Source: Porodaedalea pini (taxonomy: Eukaryota > Basidiomycota > Agaricomycetes > Hymenochaetales > Hymenochaetaceae). From it: a stretch of 64,000 nucleotides of DNA. The DNA lies in the NCBI GenBank assembly GCA_002794775.1, contig NBAY01000011.1, forward strand, positions 682,001 through 746,000, given 5' to 3'. Of the stretch, positions 34,166 through 45,215 are shown piece after piece. The notes beneath the pieces are model-generated. The model worked only from the letters and a program-made list of their open reading frames with translations. It did no database searches and was not told the origin of the DNA. A program made the translations under genes and the position numbers. Every line of letters starts with the position of its first letter. The stretch's first letter is position 1.

Positions 34166-35682
34166 ATGGTCCAGCAAGACTGGAACCTATTTTCCTCGTA
34201 TGCGGGCTTACTTTCACTAGCGACTCTATCTGTATGTGCTGGCTCGTTCGGATCGCTCAAGGTGAGCAACACATCAACATCCGCATAGCATCCGTGATTC
34301 ACAGAAACCTAGGCACCGCCGAAGACTCGAGATGCGAAAGATGCCAGCGACGACGACGACGATGAGGAAGATCTCCCAGACAGGCTATCCTCTTCTGATG
34401 CCTTCATGTTTCCAATAGTCAGTCTCCTATTCTCCATGCCAGCAACTCAAGACATTCATTGGCAACGCGCAGCTAGGATCCGTCGTCCTTTTTGGCCTCT
34501 ACCTCGTGGTGAAATTATTAGGCGTCGAATGGATTAACTGGCTTCTAGGTTGGTATTTTACAATAGCTGGTGTTGGAAGCGTATGGAAGGTATACTATAG
34601 AAATACTCTGACCAGTATTGTTCGCCCAGCTGATACATATCGAAGTGTTCGGTGTCCATGTCGAAGGTGTGGTTTGGTTCAAAACAATGGAGAAACTTCA
34701 GCAAATGGAGGCTTCTTGCTTCTAAGGGCTCTGAAGGTGTGTGGTAGATTGCGTCACGAGGAGTGTTTCGAACTGATTGGTCTTAGAACTCACTAGTCTC
34801 TCGTTTAGAACGCCGTCACTCGTTCTCTTCTTGCCTTCCCTTATTCCCTCGTTGTTATATTCTTACCTGCCTGGACTTAAGAAGTCCGCACTTCTAACCG
34901 ACATACTCGCCTTGTCGTTTTCGCACAATGCGCTATCCATCATGAAGCTCGATACGTTCCAGACAGGTATCATTTTATTATCTGGTCTTTTCCTTTATGA
35001 TATTTGGTGGGTTTTCGGGACGGACGTGGTGCGTCAGCTGAGGTACTTTGTAAAACCTCCGTCTAATGTCAATTAAATAGATGGTCAAGGTCGCAACATC
35101 GCTCGACGCCCCTATCAAGATCCTCTGGCCCAAGTCATATATTTTTTCTGTCGAAAGAGGCTTCACCATGCTTGGACTTGGAGATATTGTCATTCCCGGC
35201 ATGTTTGTCTCTACCGCATTGCGCTACGATCTCAGCAAGTCGGCGCACAAGGACCCCAAACAGCCATTTGCAAAGCCATATTTCCGTGCAGCGGTCACAG
35301 CATATGCACTAGGGTTAGTCACGACCATGACGGTCATGCACACCTTTGGTGCCGCGCAACCGGCCCTGTTATACCTCAGGTGCGTGCCTGTTATTTTAGT
35401 TATAGTTTGTAAGACGGCTAATCACTTTCTATTCATCGAAGTCCGGCTTGTATACTGTCTTTCCTCATCACGGCGATTACTAGGAGCGAATTCAAAGACG
35501 CTTGGGAATGGAAGGACCAGGCGGAGTCTGAAGGAGATGAAGCCGCCGCCAAATCAGATTCCAAGTCTGTAGGGCTTGAGGTCTCGAACATGGCATCAGA
35601 TCGCGATGTTGCTGGTGATGACAGAGGCAGCGGGGATGAAGGGGTGCGGAAGAGGAAGACCATTGAAAATATGCGGAAGTGA
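34166..35682 (+). CDS. signal peptide peptidase, intramembrane aspartyl protease
   Basis: ER presenilin-type aspartyl protease that cleaves remnant signal peptides and tail-anchored proteins in the membrane. ATG 34166 begins MVQQDWNLFSSYAGLLSLAT, the first membrane span. An Asp-rich loop (DASDDDDDEEDLPD) follows, then VLFGLYLVVKLLGVEWINWL. An intron ending at an AG near 34643 joins GVGSVWK to CSVSMSKVWFGSKQWRNFSK. The two catalytic aspartates lie in FLYDIWWVFGTDVMVKVATS (YD motif, about 34995-35100) and MLGLGDIVIPGMFV (GxGD, about 35169-35210). The QPALLYL motif (PAL) is at about 35357-35377. The tail is hydrophilic and charged (DQAESEGDEAAAKSDSKS) and has no KKxx retention signal at the very end (ENMRK). 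All catalytic elements are intact. Confidence 0.92.
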
Positions 35683-37443
35683 ATAAGGAGTATGTAAGTG
35701 TAATTTATGCTCAAGCTTCTGTGTTCTCAGGCCGCAGGTCTGCTCCCGCTTCTACAAAGCTAGGGTCAGGCGCGCCATGAGAGTCACTTGACTCTTAGCT
35801 CCGATCTCTGAACTGGTGCGCCTCCACATGCAATACCAATAAGCATGCGGGGCAGGCCGAGATGAGCCACCATTAGTTTGCATCAAATGAATTGTTTGGA
35901 CTCATCTCTCATAAGCGAGTTGCTTTCATCTTTGATTTGGTTCCTTCGGCGCGCTGAAGAGCGATGCTTCTTTGATGGGCCAATGCCCCTTTCAGGACTC
36001 GGCAAAGGGTCCGAGTTCGCACAGTGGAATTCCATATGCGTGTGTTTGTACGAACGGTAGACAAGAGGCAAGTGAGTCGAGCGAGTCGTCGGAGAACGTT
36101 TGGGATAACGTGAGGCGCTGTGTTATATTTGTTACACGCACGTTCTTTATGAGTAGTTGGGCGAATTGTAAGCGGGAAGACGGCGGTGAGTACTAGTTTT
36201 GGATTGTGTTGTCGTTTGCGGGTGAGCGAACGATGCCGCCCGTCGCGTATGAATCAAAATACTGCGGAGCATGCGAATACTCTATTTCAGTCGACTATTT
36301 CTTAACGAACAATATGGTGCGGAATAAAATCTACCAAGGAACGATGATTTGGGGAAACTTCTGGGACCAAACACCTCAGTCTGTATTCTAGAAGTGACAA
36401 GGAAGAATTCTACTAAGGAATAAGAAACCCGTAATCAACTATATCCGTTGAGCTAGCACTAGTAGTTGCTAAGTATTGTAACAATACGAGCTGGGGGAGA
36501 GAAAAGAATGAACACTTTCTAGTGAAGGAGTCACGATACGTCTCAATTGAGAATTGAAACGTACGTCTTTGCCGAGTCTTTGTATGGTTCTGCCACTCCG
36601 TTACTTTGAGTCAGGCGTTGCTATACATTTTCGGACGATTAGCCCTTTCATGTGCTCTGTTTGTATAACCACCGAGAGTTTTTCAGTTGCACTGGTACGA
36701 TACTGATATAGACTCGGAGGGCGCATATGTATTTATACCGTATATATTCAACTTCGAGCCGTTCTCAGAAACCCCGTGGCCGCAAGACTACTCGCGCGTA
36801 TCTGTAGGCCAGTCGAGCTCACCTCGCCTTGCCGGCTCAGAGAGGTGACGTCGGGTAGTACTACTACCAGTATTGCCGAGGCTTTTCTGGAACACCGAAT
36901 GCGGCGGTGCACTCCGCCTACATGTATATCATTTGTCTAGTGTATTTGGTAGCAAGCTTAAGAGACATATATAGAAACTGACCGGGCGGCCAGCTTGTCT
37001 GCATGTTTGGTCGGCCTATGTTTTCCATATAATAGTATAAATACTAGAATAAGTTGCTTGCCGTGCTTGGCGGATGTGACACTCCTCCTCGGACTAAGTT
37101 TGGAAGCCCGGAAGACACGCTCGCCACGCACCTGCCTTTTACGGACTCTGAAGCTTAAATAGCACAGCTGATCGGCGCTAAACAATGCGATTGCTTCCTC
37201 TCGGTGACAGCTCTAACGCGCCTCCAACGTAGGGCGCGCCCGTTGCACGGCCATCCTCAGTCAAGGTCCTGGATTGCTATGCATGGCTCCAAGCTTTGAC
37301 TACTTCTGGCCGCGCTGAGGAGCGCTGGTGTCCTATTTGTGGGCGAGTCATGCTGTTAAAGCCCGTCCTGCGCGTTGTGCGACTGCTTTCATCTTCTAAC
37401 CCCCCTTCCCCCCTCGGAATCTGCTTTGACTCGGCTTTGCCAA
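35683..37443. other. long intergenic region, 1.76 kb
   Basis: No gene is supported. Short frames around 35878-36391 have no splice partner and no recognisable motif. A near-palindrome GGTAGTACTACTACC lies at about 36854-36868. The part just before 37444 is pyrimidine-rich (CTTCTAACCCCCCTTCCCCC near 37391), as in many fungal promoters. The region is probably the upstream control region of the GPCR gene plus the 3' UTR of SPP. Confidence 0.45.
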
Positions 37444-39095
37444 ATGGCGAGCAACTCCTCTACTAGCTGTGATCCCAATGTCGAGACGTGTCTGACACGA
37501 CTGCAGAGCGTCGGATTGGCTGTGAGTTACTTTCTTATCTTGCCTTCGCTGGGAGCTCACGGTCGTCGCAGATGGTCGCAGAAGCAGGCTTCATATCCCT
37601 CATATCTCTTCTGATTCTCTTCTCCCTCATCCTCGTGAGTATCCCCCAATGGTCGTCTGTTCCGTTGTATCCCGACTCGTTCGAAACTCTGGCAGCGCAA
37701 CATTATTCGCTACTACCGGCATGCGCCTGGGAAATGGTCGCTCATCCAAGAACCTGCAGATGCCTACGTCGTGCGTTCGCAGTATTGAAGAAGCGTCTCT
37801 GCGCATGTGTTGCTGACCTTCCTCCGTTGGCAGCTCTCGCTATTCGTTGCGGACCTGCTGCAATCTATCGGCGCATTCATGGACGTACGATGGGTGCACC
37901 GAGGGTCTGTGGAAATCGGACGCTTCTGTACTGCTCAAGGTTTGTTCCATATGCTTCTCTATACAAATGGACCAAGAGAGCAAATCATGCTGATAGTTTA
38001 CTTATCTTCGCACGCGAAGGTTCTATTCAGCAGCTGGGAGAGACGGCCGTGGCTATGGCTACTATTGTGAGTTCCAACTCTACTCGAACTTGGCTGAACC
38101 CGGGTGTTGATAAGAGCACGACCGCGTCGTTTTAACAGGTCATTGCGCTGCACACGTTCGTCGCAATCTGGATTCGAAAGGGCGCGCATAACCTCAAAGT
38201 TGCATGCGGCGTCATCGCCGTTTCCTGGCTCTTTGTGATTCTCTTCGTCGCGATCGCGGCAAGCACGAAGAATAACTACTACAATCCCACACCGGTACGT
38301 CCTCTCACTGCTTCCCTTCTCTTCCCGAAAATAGGTCTTCCAAACACATGCTTACGGACACTTGATTTTAGCTTTGGTGCTGGATCGGCGGCCAGAACAA
38401 AGCGTTGCGGCTTGCCGGGGAATATGTTTGGCTTTGGCTTGCATTGTTTATTTCGATATCGGTGTATGTCCCGCTCTTTTTATGGAGCCGAGGGTATATT
38501 GCGGTGGACGAGGAGCGGTGGTGGAAAGTAAGCTTGCCCTGGAGAGTACAATCTGAAAAGGATCTGGATTCCAGCACGCGAGCTAGGCCCGATGCGCCTT
38601 CCCTCGCACTCGTGTCGTATGTTTAAATTTCCTGTATTCATTTCGCTCGCATACTAAAAATTCTAAAAATCGGATAGATACCCCTTCGCGTACTCCTTGG
38701 TCATACTCCCTGTCAGCGTCGTACGCTGGGCATCCTTCCAGGGCCACCCGGTCCCCGATGCGGCGACGTTCTTCAGTGTTTTCCTGCACGATATGTTCGG
38801 CTGCGTGAATGTCCTGCTGCTTCTCACGACAAAGCCGAACCTCCTGCTGTTCGAGGACCCGCGACGCGTGGCGCGCGGGCGGTTCGCGCAGGGTGGGCAG
38901 GGCCGCGCGCCGGGTGAGAGCCCGTCGCGGTCGCCCGACCGGTACGGGTTCGACTCGGACCCTCTGAAGCCTGGGAGTCCCGGCATGGAACTGCGGACGC
39001 AGGTGAGGGGCGTGCCGCCGTCGCCATCGCTATACGGCGACAGGTCCGAGAACGGGGACGACCATCTCGGGGCGAACGCGGCCGCGCGGGTGTAG
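37444..39095 (+). CDS. cAMP-receptor-like G protein-coupled receptor
   Basis: Seven-membrane-span receptor of the fungal GprC/GPR1-to-cAMP-receptor-like class, which senses nutrients and signals through G-alpha and cAMP. ATG 37444 gives an extracellular MASNSSTSCDPNVETC. Introns build the spans: GLAMVAEAGFISLISLLILF, LSLFVADLLQSIGAFMDVRW (second or third span, with VADLLQSIG typical of the class), AMATIVIALHTFVAIWIRKG, WLFVILFVAIAASTKNNYYN and YVWLWLALFISISVYVPLFL. SLVILPVSVVRWASFQGHPV and FFSVFLHDMFGCVNVLLLLT complete the set. A long cytosolic tail rich in Arg, Pro and Ser follows (about 38840-39090). A Cys precedes WIGGQNKALRLAGEY, consistent with the conserved extracellular disulphide. Ligand unknown. 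No frame break was seen. Confidence 0.82.
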
Positions 39096-39605
39096 TTTGC
39101 AATTCCGTCTGAGTGATTTGGCGCCCGAGAGGTGGGACGGAGACGATGATCGGGGATCGAGTCGGTTCATTCGATCACTGGATCATTTTCGAGGGGCCAC
39201 AATGGCCTACGGGAAGCGAAGAGGGACTTGTCGGGAAGTACCGGCGTCCCGTTCGGAGACGATCGAGGGCGGTAGTCACCGCAGTGGGTGTGGTGCAGGC
39301 GGACGTCGATCATTCTCTTTTTTTCTTTGCCTTTTTTTTCACCTTGGCTTTTCCTTATTCATTTTATCATCCAACCTGAGACTTCCGTGTTCTTCCTATA
39401 CCCTGCATGTTATGTATCGTTAATATTGATGTTGCAAGCGCATTCTGTAGTTTAGTCCTAATTGTGATCAACTTCCGCCATCGATGTGATTTGTTGAGCA
39501 GAAATCTCGCAGTGAACGATCAAATATTAATATGCGCTCTTTCTGCATCGCAGGATGACATACTATGGATGTGTTTGGCGCTGCGGGATCGGGATGTCGA
39601 CTCTA

Positions 39606-39635
39606 CCGCGCGTCGCGGGAGCAGTACTAGTACTG
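39606..39635. repeat. hairpin plus adjacent 14-base perfect palindrome
   Basis: CCGCG-CGT-CGCGG (39606-39618) can form a five-pair stem with a three-base loop. Three bases later comes CAGTACTAGTACTG (39622-39635), which is identical to its reverse complement. Both are seen directly in the sequence. Function is unknown; a dimeric-protein binding site is one option. Confidence 0.6.
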
Positions 39636-40427
39636 TCCCTGCTCACAGAGCCGCCGGACATCGGGCTGTTGAGCATGCGTGTGGATCTAGATGAAGGACT
39701 GTGAAAGCCTCGGAGTCTGTGGAGGTGGATCATAGCAAAAGCACATGAATAACACGGACGGTGCAAAGCAAAAAAGAGGACAGAAAAAAGGGAGAACGAT
39801 GGAACGAGTGGAAACAGCGAAAAGGCACACCAATGGTGTTGTCCCACTAGGAATTGGGTCAATTATACAGCCGCAGGAGCGCCGCGGCGCGCCCGTGCTC
39901 GGCTCGGTGCTGCGACCCAACCCGAATGAAATTTGGTATTTTCTGTTCATTTCACTAAGGCTTGTGCAGGGAAGAGAGTTGGTGAATATTAATACAGTCA
40001 GGACTGAATGACGGCCTGTTGTCTTGGTTCAGAGATGTCTGAGAAACTGATGAGGCGGGTCACGCGTGTACGAGACATCCACAAACGGCAACCAAATGCC
40101 GAAAGCAGTCAGGCCCATATATGGTATTTTGGGGTCCGCGCACATGGCCGGGCCGAGGGAAACCGTGCTTCAGTATAGGTGCCTCCTTTACCAACAGGTC
40201 CTGTTGGGACTCTATACACTCCTTGCAGAGGCCATCAACTCCGCCGTCGTCTGCCACGACGCTCAGCACGTCGCGTTCGTGCATCCCCGCAGCCTGACGC
40301 CGTCGCCGCCGCCCCCAGTGACCCGTCTCGCGTGCGCGTCCTCTGAAGACGTGCTCATTCAGCACGTAGGCATACAGCTGCTTAGCGTGCGGACAGCCCA
40401 ACTTAAATTAGTATGTAAAATCACACC

Positions 40428-40497
40428 TTGCCCCTTCGCCCCTCCTCATCCTCTCGCTCGCTTTTTGCGACTCTTTTTTTTCTCGTCGCCGTCGTTG
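40428..40497 (+). promoter_or_regulatory. pyrimidine-rich tract before the GATA factor start
   Basis: A CT-dominated stretch (CTCCTCATCCTCTCGCTCGC, then an eight-T run) ends just before ATG 40500. Such tracts mark transcription start regions in many filamentous fungi. There is no experimental support here. Confidence 0.4.
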
Positions 40498-40499
40498 CG

Positions 40500-43400
40500 A
40501 TGTCTAGGTTGTGTCGCATGGAACCGCCGCCGCCGTCGGTGTCTGCGAAAATGCTCAACGATGCAGCCCGCAAGCGTCCTTGGCCGCCGGCCGATGGCCC
40601 GACCGTCGACACCGTACTCAGTACCACATCGTCGTCCGCCCTGCCGTCGCCCAGCCCCCATCCGCCATCATCGACGCTCTCCACACCGAGCACGCCGTAC
40701 CCGTTGTCTCCTTGGGGTCAGTCAGCTGGACCAGGCCCGGGAATACCCTTCGCATACTACCCTGATGGCGCCCATGCATCTTCGCATCCCTCGCAGAACA
40801 CGCATCCCCCGTCGCACCTCAACTCTTCAATAGACTGGAACTCAATTCTTGCCAGTCCCCTCGACCCTGCGATATTCGCTGCCCTTGACGCTGGTGGCGC
40901 GCTGGGCCCTCCTCCGGTACCTCATACTAATAATAAGTCAACATATCCGCCGCCCGCGAACCCCGGCACATTTCTCGCTTCCTCAATGCCGTCGTCTGCC
41001 GTATCGAGCTTTAGCTCGCCCTCACAGCTCGGCTCTGGCACTACGCACGATTCGTGGTCGACGACGGAGACCCCGCCGTACTCGCCCAACTTCCCCTCGG
41101 ACTCGCAGCGTACCTCGCCTTCACAGTCGCCCCAGTCCGCGAGCGGACTTTCGCAAATCAAGGGTAAGGCAAGTGCGACACAGGGAGGTGGCGCGGGCCA
41201 CCCGTATTCGCATGTGCAACCTCGTCCGTCTGAACACAGTTCGCAGAGGTCAAGCGACCGGCGTCGCCCGGAGCAGAAGGGCTTCCTTAACCTGCATCAG
41301 GCGACCAACCGCCCGAGCATCGTGAACAGGAGGAGTGGACAAGGAAACTCGGCGAGCGAGGGTCCGTTGCCATTGAATATGCGGCTCGGTATGCCGCCTC
41401 CGTCTTTCCCTTCCCATCTCGGTGCGAGTTCTCCATCTCCTAGTCATCCCACTGTCGGTGAACGCGCTCATGTTAACCTTCCCCCGTCGTTGTGGATGTC
41501 TCCTATGAATCCCATACCAGTTTCCAACCCCGTTTCCGCTTCTTCTTCGTCCACCTATCCCGCACTTTCGCAGCTGACGATGCCGTCAGGCCCTTCTAAT
41601 CCCAATTACGACACTGCACCGTCAAGCGCTTCCTCCTCACGTCCGTCCAGTTCGCCGTTCGTCAGTGGATCGGTTTCGACTATGCCCACGAGTGCAGCTA
41701 CAGACGTCAAATCACCTACTTTCTACACGGATATATTGTCGGATGATTTGTTCCCCAACAAAGCGACGAATTTTCCTTCAGCGGCGTCGAATGGAAGAGG
41801 CTCGCCCGACTTAGCCGCGCTAGCCTCGGAGTTTGACGAAGCCGATCCCGACAAGATGGCGGAGAGGGATCCATTGGCAGCGCAAGTATGGAGGATGTAT
41901 GCGCGCACCAAAGCCTCTTTACCTCATGCACAGCGCATGGAGAATCTGACTTGGCGAATGATGACACTGGCATTGAAGAAAAGCAGAGAGGACGAAGCGA
42001 AAGCCGCCGCCAAAGAGCAGGCTGAGGGCGGGGCTGCTACTGCTGAAGGCGCCGATAAACAGTCTGATAGATTTACCAGGACTGGGCAGACCGAAGCTTC
42101 GACGTCAGCGCTTCCCGAGGTCAAGATTGAGCCCGAGGTGAGAGGGCGAAGAACTGATAAGACTGCTGCTCGTGTTCGGGTGGTTGGCTTTGAAGGGAAG
42201 AATCAGGACGGCGAGGAGAAAGAGTTCGTGATTTTTTCTTCTTCTTTCGACTACTTCACTATTTCTAACTTATCCCCTCGTCTACAGCGAGAGCGAAATG
42301 GACTGGCGTGCCATTAGCCGGTCGCGATCTCGCATTTCTATGGATTGGCGCGCAACAAGTCGTTCGCGTTCTCGCCCACCGCCTGGTCAGCCTTTCGATC
42401 AGGGCAATTTTTCAAACAGCTGGTCGGAGGGCAAATTCGCATTTAATTTCGACGATGCGACGCCTCACGCTGGACCATCTGGGCATTTATCCAGGTCACT
42501 TGACGCGTCGTATCTTGCTCAGACAGAACATGCAACTTCCTCGTCGATCCCTATTCCCGGTCTAGCCACTCAGCTCCGCTACGGGAGTCCACCTCCTTCA
42601 TCGTCTCTTCATTCGCATGCGACCCACCTTGCTTCAGTATTTGAAGAGACTGGGGAGTTCTCGAACTACAACTTTGTGCAATATCCTGGCGCCGGTGGGC
42701 GGAGCGGTCCAGCACGTCTCCCAGCTCTCGAGCCCTTCCACCGCCCGTTGTCGTCAATGAACAGCCCAACAACATTCCAGCCGAGCTCACTTCCTGCTTT
42801 GGGCTTGCATGGTCCCCGTCAGCGTCCGACTGCCACGCCGTTGGATCTGCAGCAAGGAAACCTCGTTCGCCATCCGCGCAAGACCAGCTTCGATCATACT
42901 GTTTCGCGCTCGGTCGTATTCCCTAATCTCAGTGGACATTCTCGTCTCGGCTCTGACGAGCTTGCGGACCCGCTTGACCCGATTTTGGTGCGTCAAATTA
43001 TTCTTAGGCTTTACAGGAGATTAATTGACTTCATTCATTTCTGGCAGGGGAAACGACGTGCTGACACCCCGCATGCTGATTGTATACTCCGCGCAGACCC
43101 ACCTGCTGTTGGCTCTCCAATGCTCGACCAAAGACGAACAGAGTCAAAGCACACGATTCGACAGTCTAGCCCGTTCCCTAGCGGGTCCTTCGATTTCGCA
43201 CTTTCGGGATACGAGGGTCTCTTCGGACTTGCAGGCTCTGGCGTGTCTGGGTCAGATTTCCCGTACTCAACAGATGAGAAGGCCCACGATGCTGTTCCTT
43301 TCCCCGGCTCGACGCGGTCCTCGATAAGTGTGCCCTATTCTCCAGTCGAATCGCCTGGTGTTGGTAATGATGCAATGGCGGCATCAGTGCACGCAGTGCA

Positions 43401-44503
43401 ATCGTCGGATTCACTTCAACAGCTGCTGCCCTTCATCTATCCGACGTATGATCCGAATGGTGGCTTCGCGCAGCAACAATATACTCACGTGGACCCGACT
43501 CAATTATTTGGAGTGGACCGTGAGGCAGGCCAGAACCAGTCATTCCACCCTAGTCCCTCAAGTGACGGGTGGGGCGGAGGCGAATTCAATTCCAGCTCGA
43601 CGGCGTCGCCGGAGCCGTTCGTCACCTCCAATAGCTCGACACCGCCGTCGACGGAGAGTGGTGGGTCGACAGGACTATCAACGGCTCGCACCGTGACCGG
43701 ACGGAAGGTTAACGGTGGACTGAAGCACATTGAGCCCGGGCGTGCGAGTGGTGGCATGGCGTCTGGTCAGAAGAAGAAGAGCGGAGCTGCCAATGCGGGG
43801 GCTCCCCGTCAAGCTGCACTGCGCTCGTCCTCGAGCCCAGATCTGGCCCAGAAGGCAGCATCAGGTAGTGCAAACCAGGGAGCGGGAGCTGATGACGCAG
43901 ATTCTGTGCCGACTGTATGCACGAACTGCCAGACAAGAAACACCCCTCTTTGGAGACGTGATCCTGAAGGGCAGCCGCTGTGTGAGTCTTCCGTTGCTTC
44001 CCTGAGCTTCCCTGCTTCTCTTAGTTTCTGGATATTCGCGCGAGATGCTGACTGAATGTCTCTTCACAGGCAATGCATGTGGCTTATTCTATGTATGTCG
44101 TGATCTTCCTGTTTGCATCGGCTTTGTGCTCATGTTATTCGGCTTGGCTAGAAACTGCACGGCGTGACTCGACCACTTTCGCTCAAGACCGACGTCATCA
44201 AGAAGAGGTATGTTATTGACGCCTAAAGTTTGGGGTGAAGGTCTCGGTCTGAATCTGACTCTCTTCTTGCGTTCGTCCGTGACCAGAAACCGAGCATCAG
44301 GCGCAGTCAACACGACGCGCAAGAGTGCACCTGCTTTACCAAAGATTGCTTCATCGTCGACCCGTCCGCGGAGCTCGACGACAGGCAGCGCGACGTCTGG
44401 GCCCGGCCGGGGAGTAGGGGCCGGAGCGACATCGGCGAATTCGTCGCTGGCGATGAAGCGCCAGCGCCGGACGTCAGAAACTACCCCGACGCAAATTCGT
44501 TGA
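40500..44503 (+). CDS. AreA/Nit2-type GATA zinc-finger transcription factor (nitrogen regulator)
   Basis: Global nitrogen-metabolite regulator of the AreA family. The first ATG in frame is 40500. The protein is Ser/Pro-rich, with the family's N-terminal block at about 41850-41985 ([39 protein letters not shown]). An intron with an acceptor at about 42291 joins EKEF to [14 protein letters not shown], which is repeated at once as [13 protein letters not shown]. The single GATA finger is [20 protein letters not shown], then LCNACGLFY and [20 protein letters not shown], a C-x2-C-x17-C-x2-C finger with the basic tail. It is split by two introns, with a 23-base micro-exon at 44070-44092. The protein ends after a Ser/Thr-rich tail at 44503. 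An ascomycete-like C-terminal NmrA-binding end is not apparent. Targets are likely GATA sites in nitrogen-catabolic promoters. Confidence 0.9.
42298..42380 (+). repeat. short tandem duplication coding MDWRA-x-SRSRS
   Basis: Two adjacent copies read [14 protein letters not shown] and [14 protein letters not shown] in the same frame. The DNA copies differ at several third positions, so the duplication is not recent. An RS-like run with the conserved MDWRA element may be a phosphorylation or binding segment of the factor. Confidence 0.7.
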
Positions 44504-45215
44504 GCGGGTGTAATACCTGAATCCCTCTGGACGGATCCTGGACATTAGTCTGTGAATCCTCGCGGCAACTTCCCTGATCTCTTCACGCACTCGCAGATGC
44601 AACACTAACTCTGTTGTTCCTGCCCGCCTATCCCCGATCTTCCCCCCTGACTCTGTTTCTGTTCCTGTCTCTATGGTCTATTCCCGCGCGGTGTCGATAT
44701 GTTTGACTCTATATTTAATACCCTCATCTCTCTTTTTCTGAACTACTTATCTCTGTACAACCATGGCCTTGCACACGATCCAGAAGCTAGACTTGGCACG
44801 TTCGAATTTCGTTATTAGATTATTCGCTGAACCTTTCTCGTTGTATAACAGACAGGGGCGTAGTAATAGTGGATCGCTCTGTTTTTCTTTGCTAACAACA
44901 AATCAACTCGACTTTTGTACTGAGTACTTGGATTGTGTGGTGAGCGTGCGTCAAACCCGAAGGCTCAGCGCCAATCATCCGAAAGAGGCAATGAAGTCGC
45001 AACGCTTCACGTCGGCGGAAGAGCGTCGGCGACAAATCCTTTTGTCACAGACTCACCGTCCTCGACACAAGCGTCGACGACGACGCTGGCAGTACTACTA
45101 CTAGTGGCGACTTTTTATTTCATCGACATCGTACACGCGACGCGCCATCGTTCGCGCCCAGTCGCTATCCCCTTCTGTCTGCGCTGATCTGATTGGTGTG
45201 ACGGGCCACGTTTGA
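44504..45215. other. intergenic region and unresolved 5' end of the Arf exchange factor
   Basis: This stretch contains the GATA-gene 3' UTR and the leader, or first exon or exons, of the next gene. Frames starting at ATG 44763 (in ACCATGG context) and ATG 44992 are open but end in stops before 45216. I could not choose a supported first exon. Confidence 0.4.

Larger units (their letters stand above)
39096..40499. other. long intergenic region upstream of the GATA factor gene
   Basis: These 1.4 kb carry no supported gene. T-rich tracts lie at about 39316-39345, and a hairpin next to a perfect palindrome is at 39606-39635. The last 70 bases before 40500 are strongly pyrimidine-rich. Long upstream regions are common for regulatory transcription factors. 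Confidence 0.45.

Noticed and set aside
34600..34700. Apparent frameshift in signal peptide peptidase after GVGSVWK
   Set aside because: An acceptor at about 34643 with a CTGAT branch site restores the frame and gives the expected CSVSMSKVWFGSKQWRNF segment.
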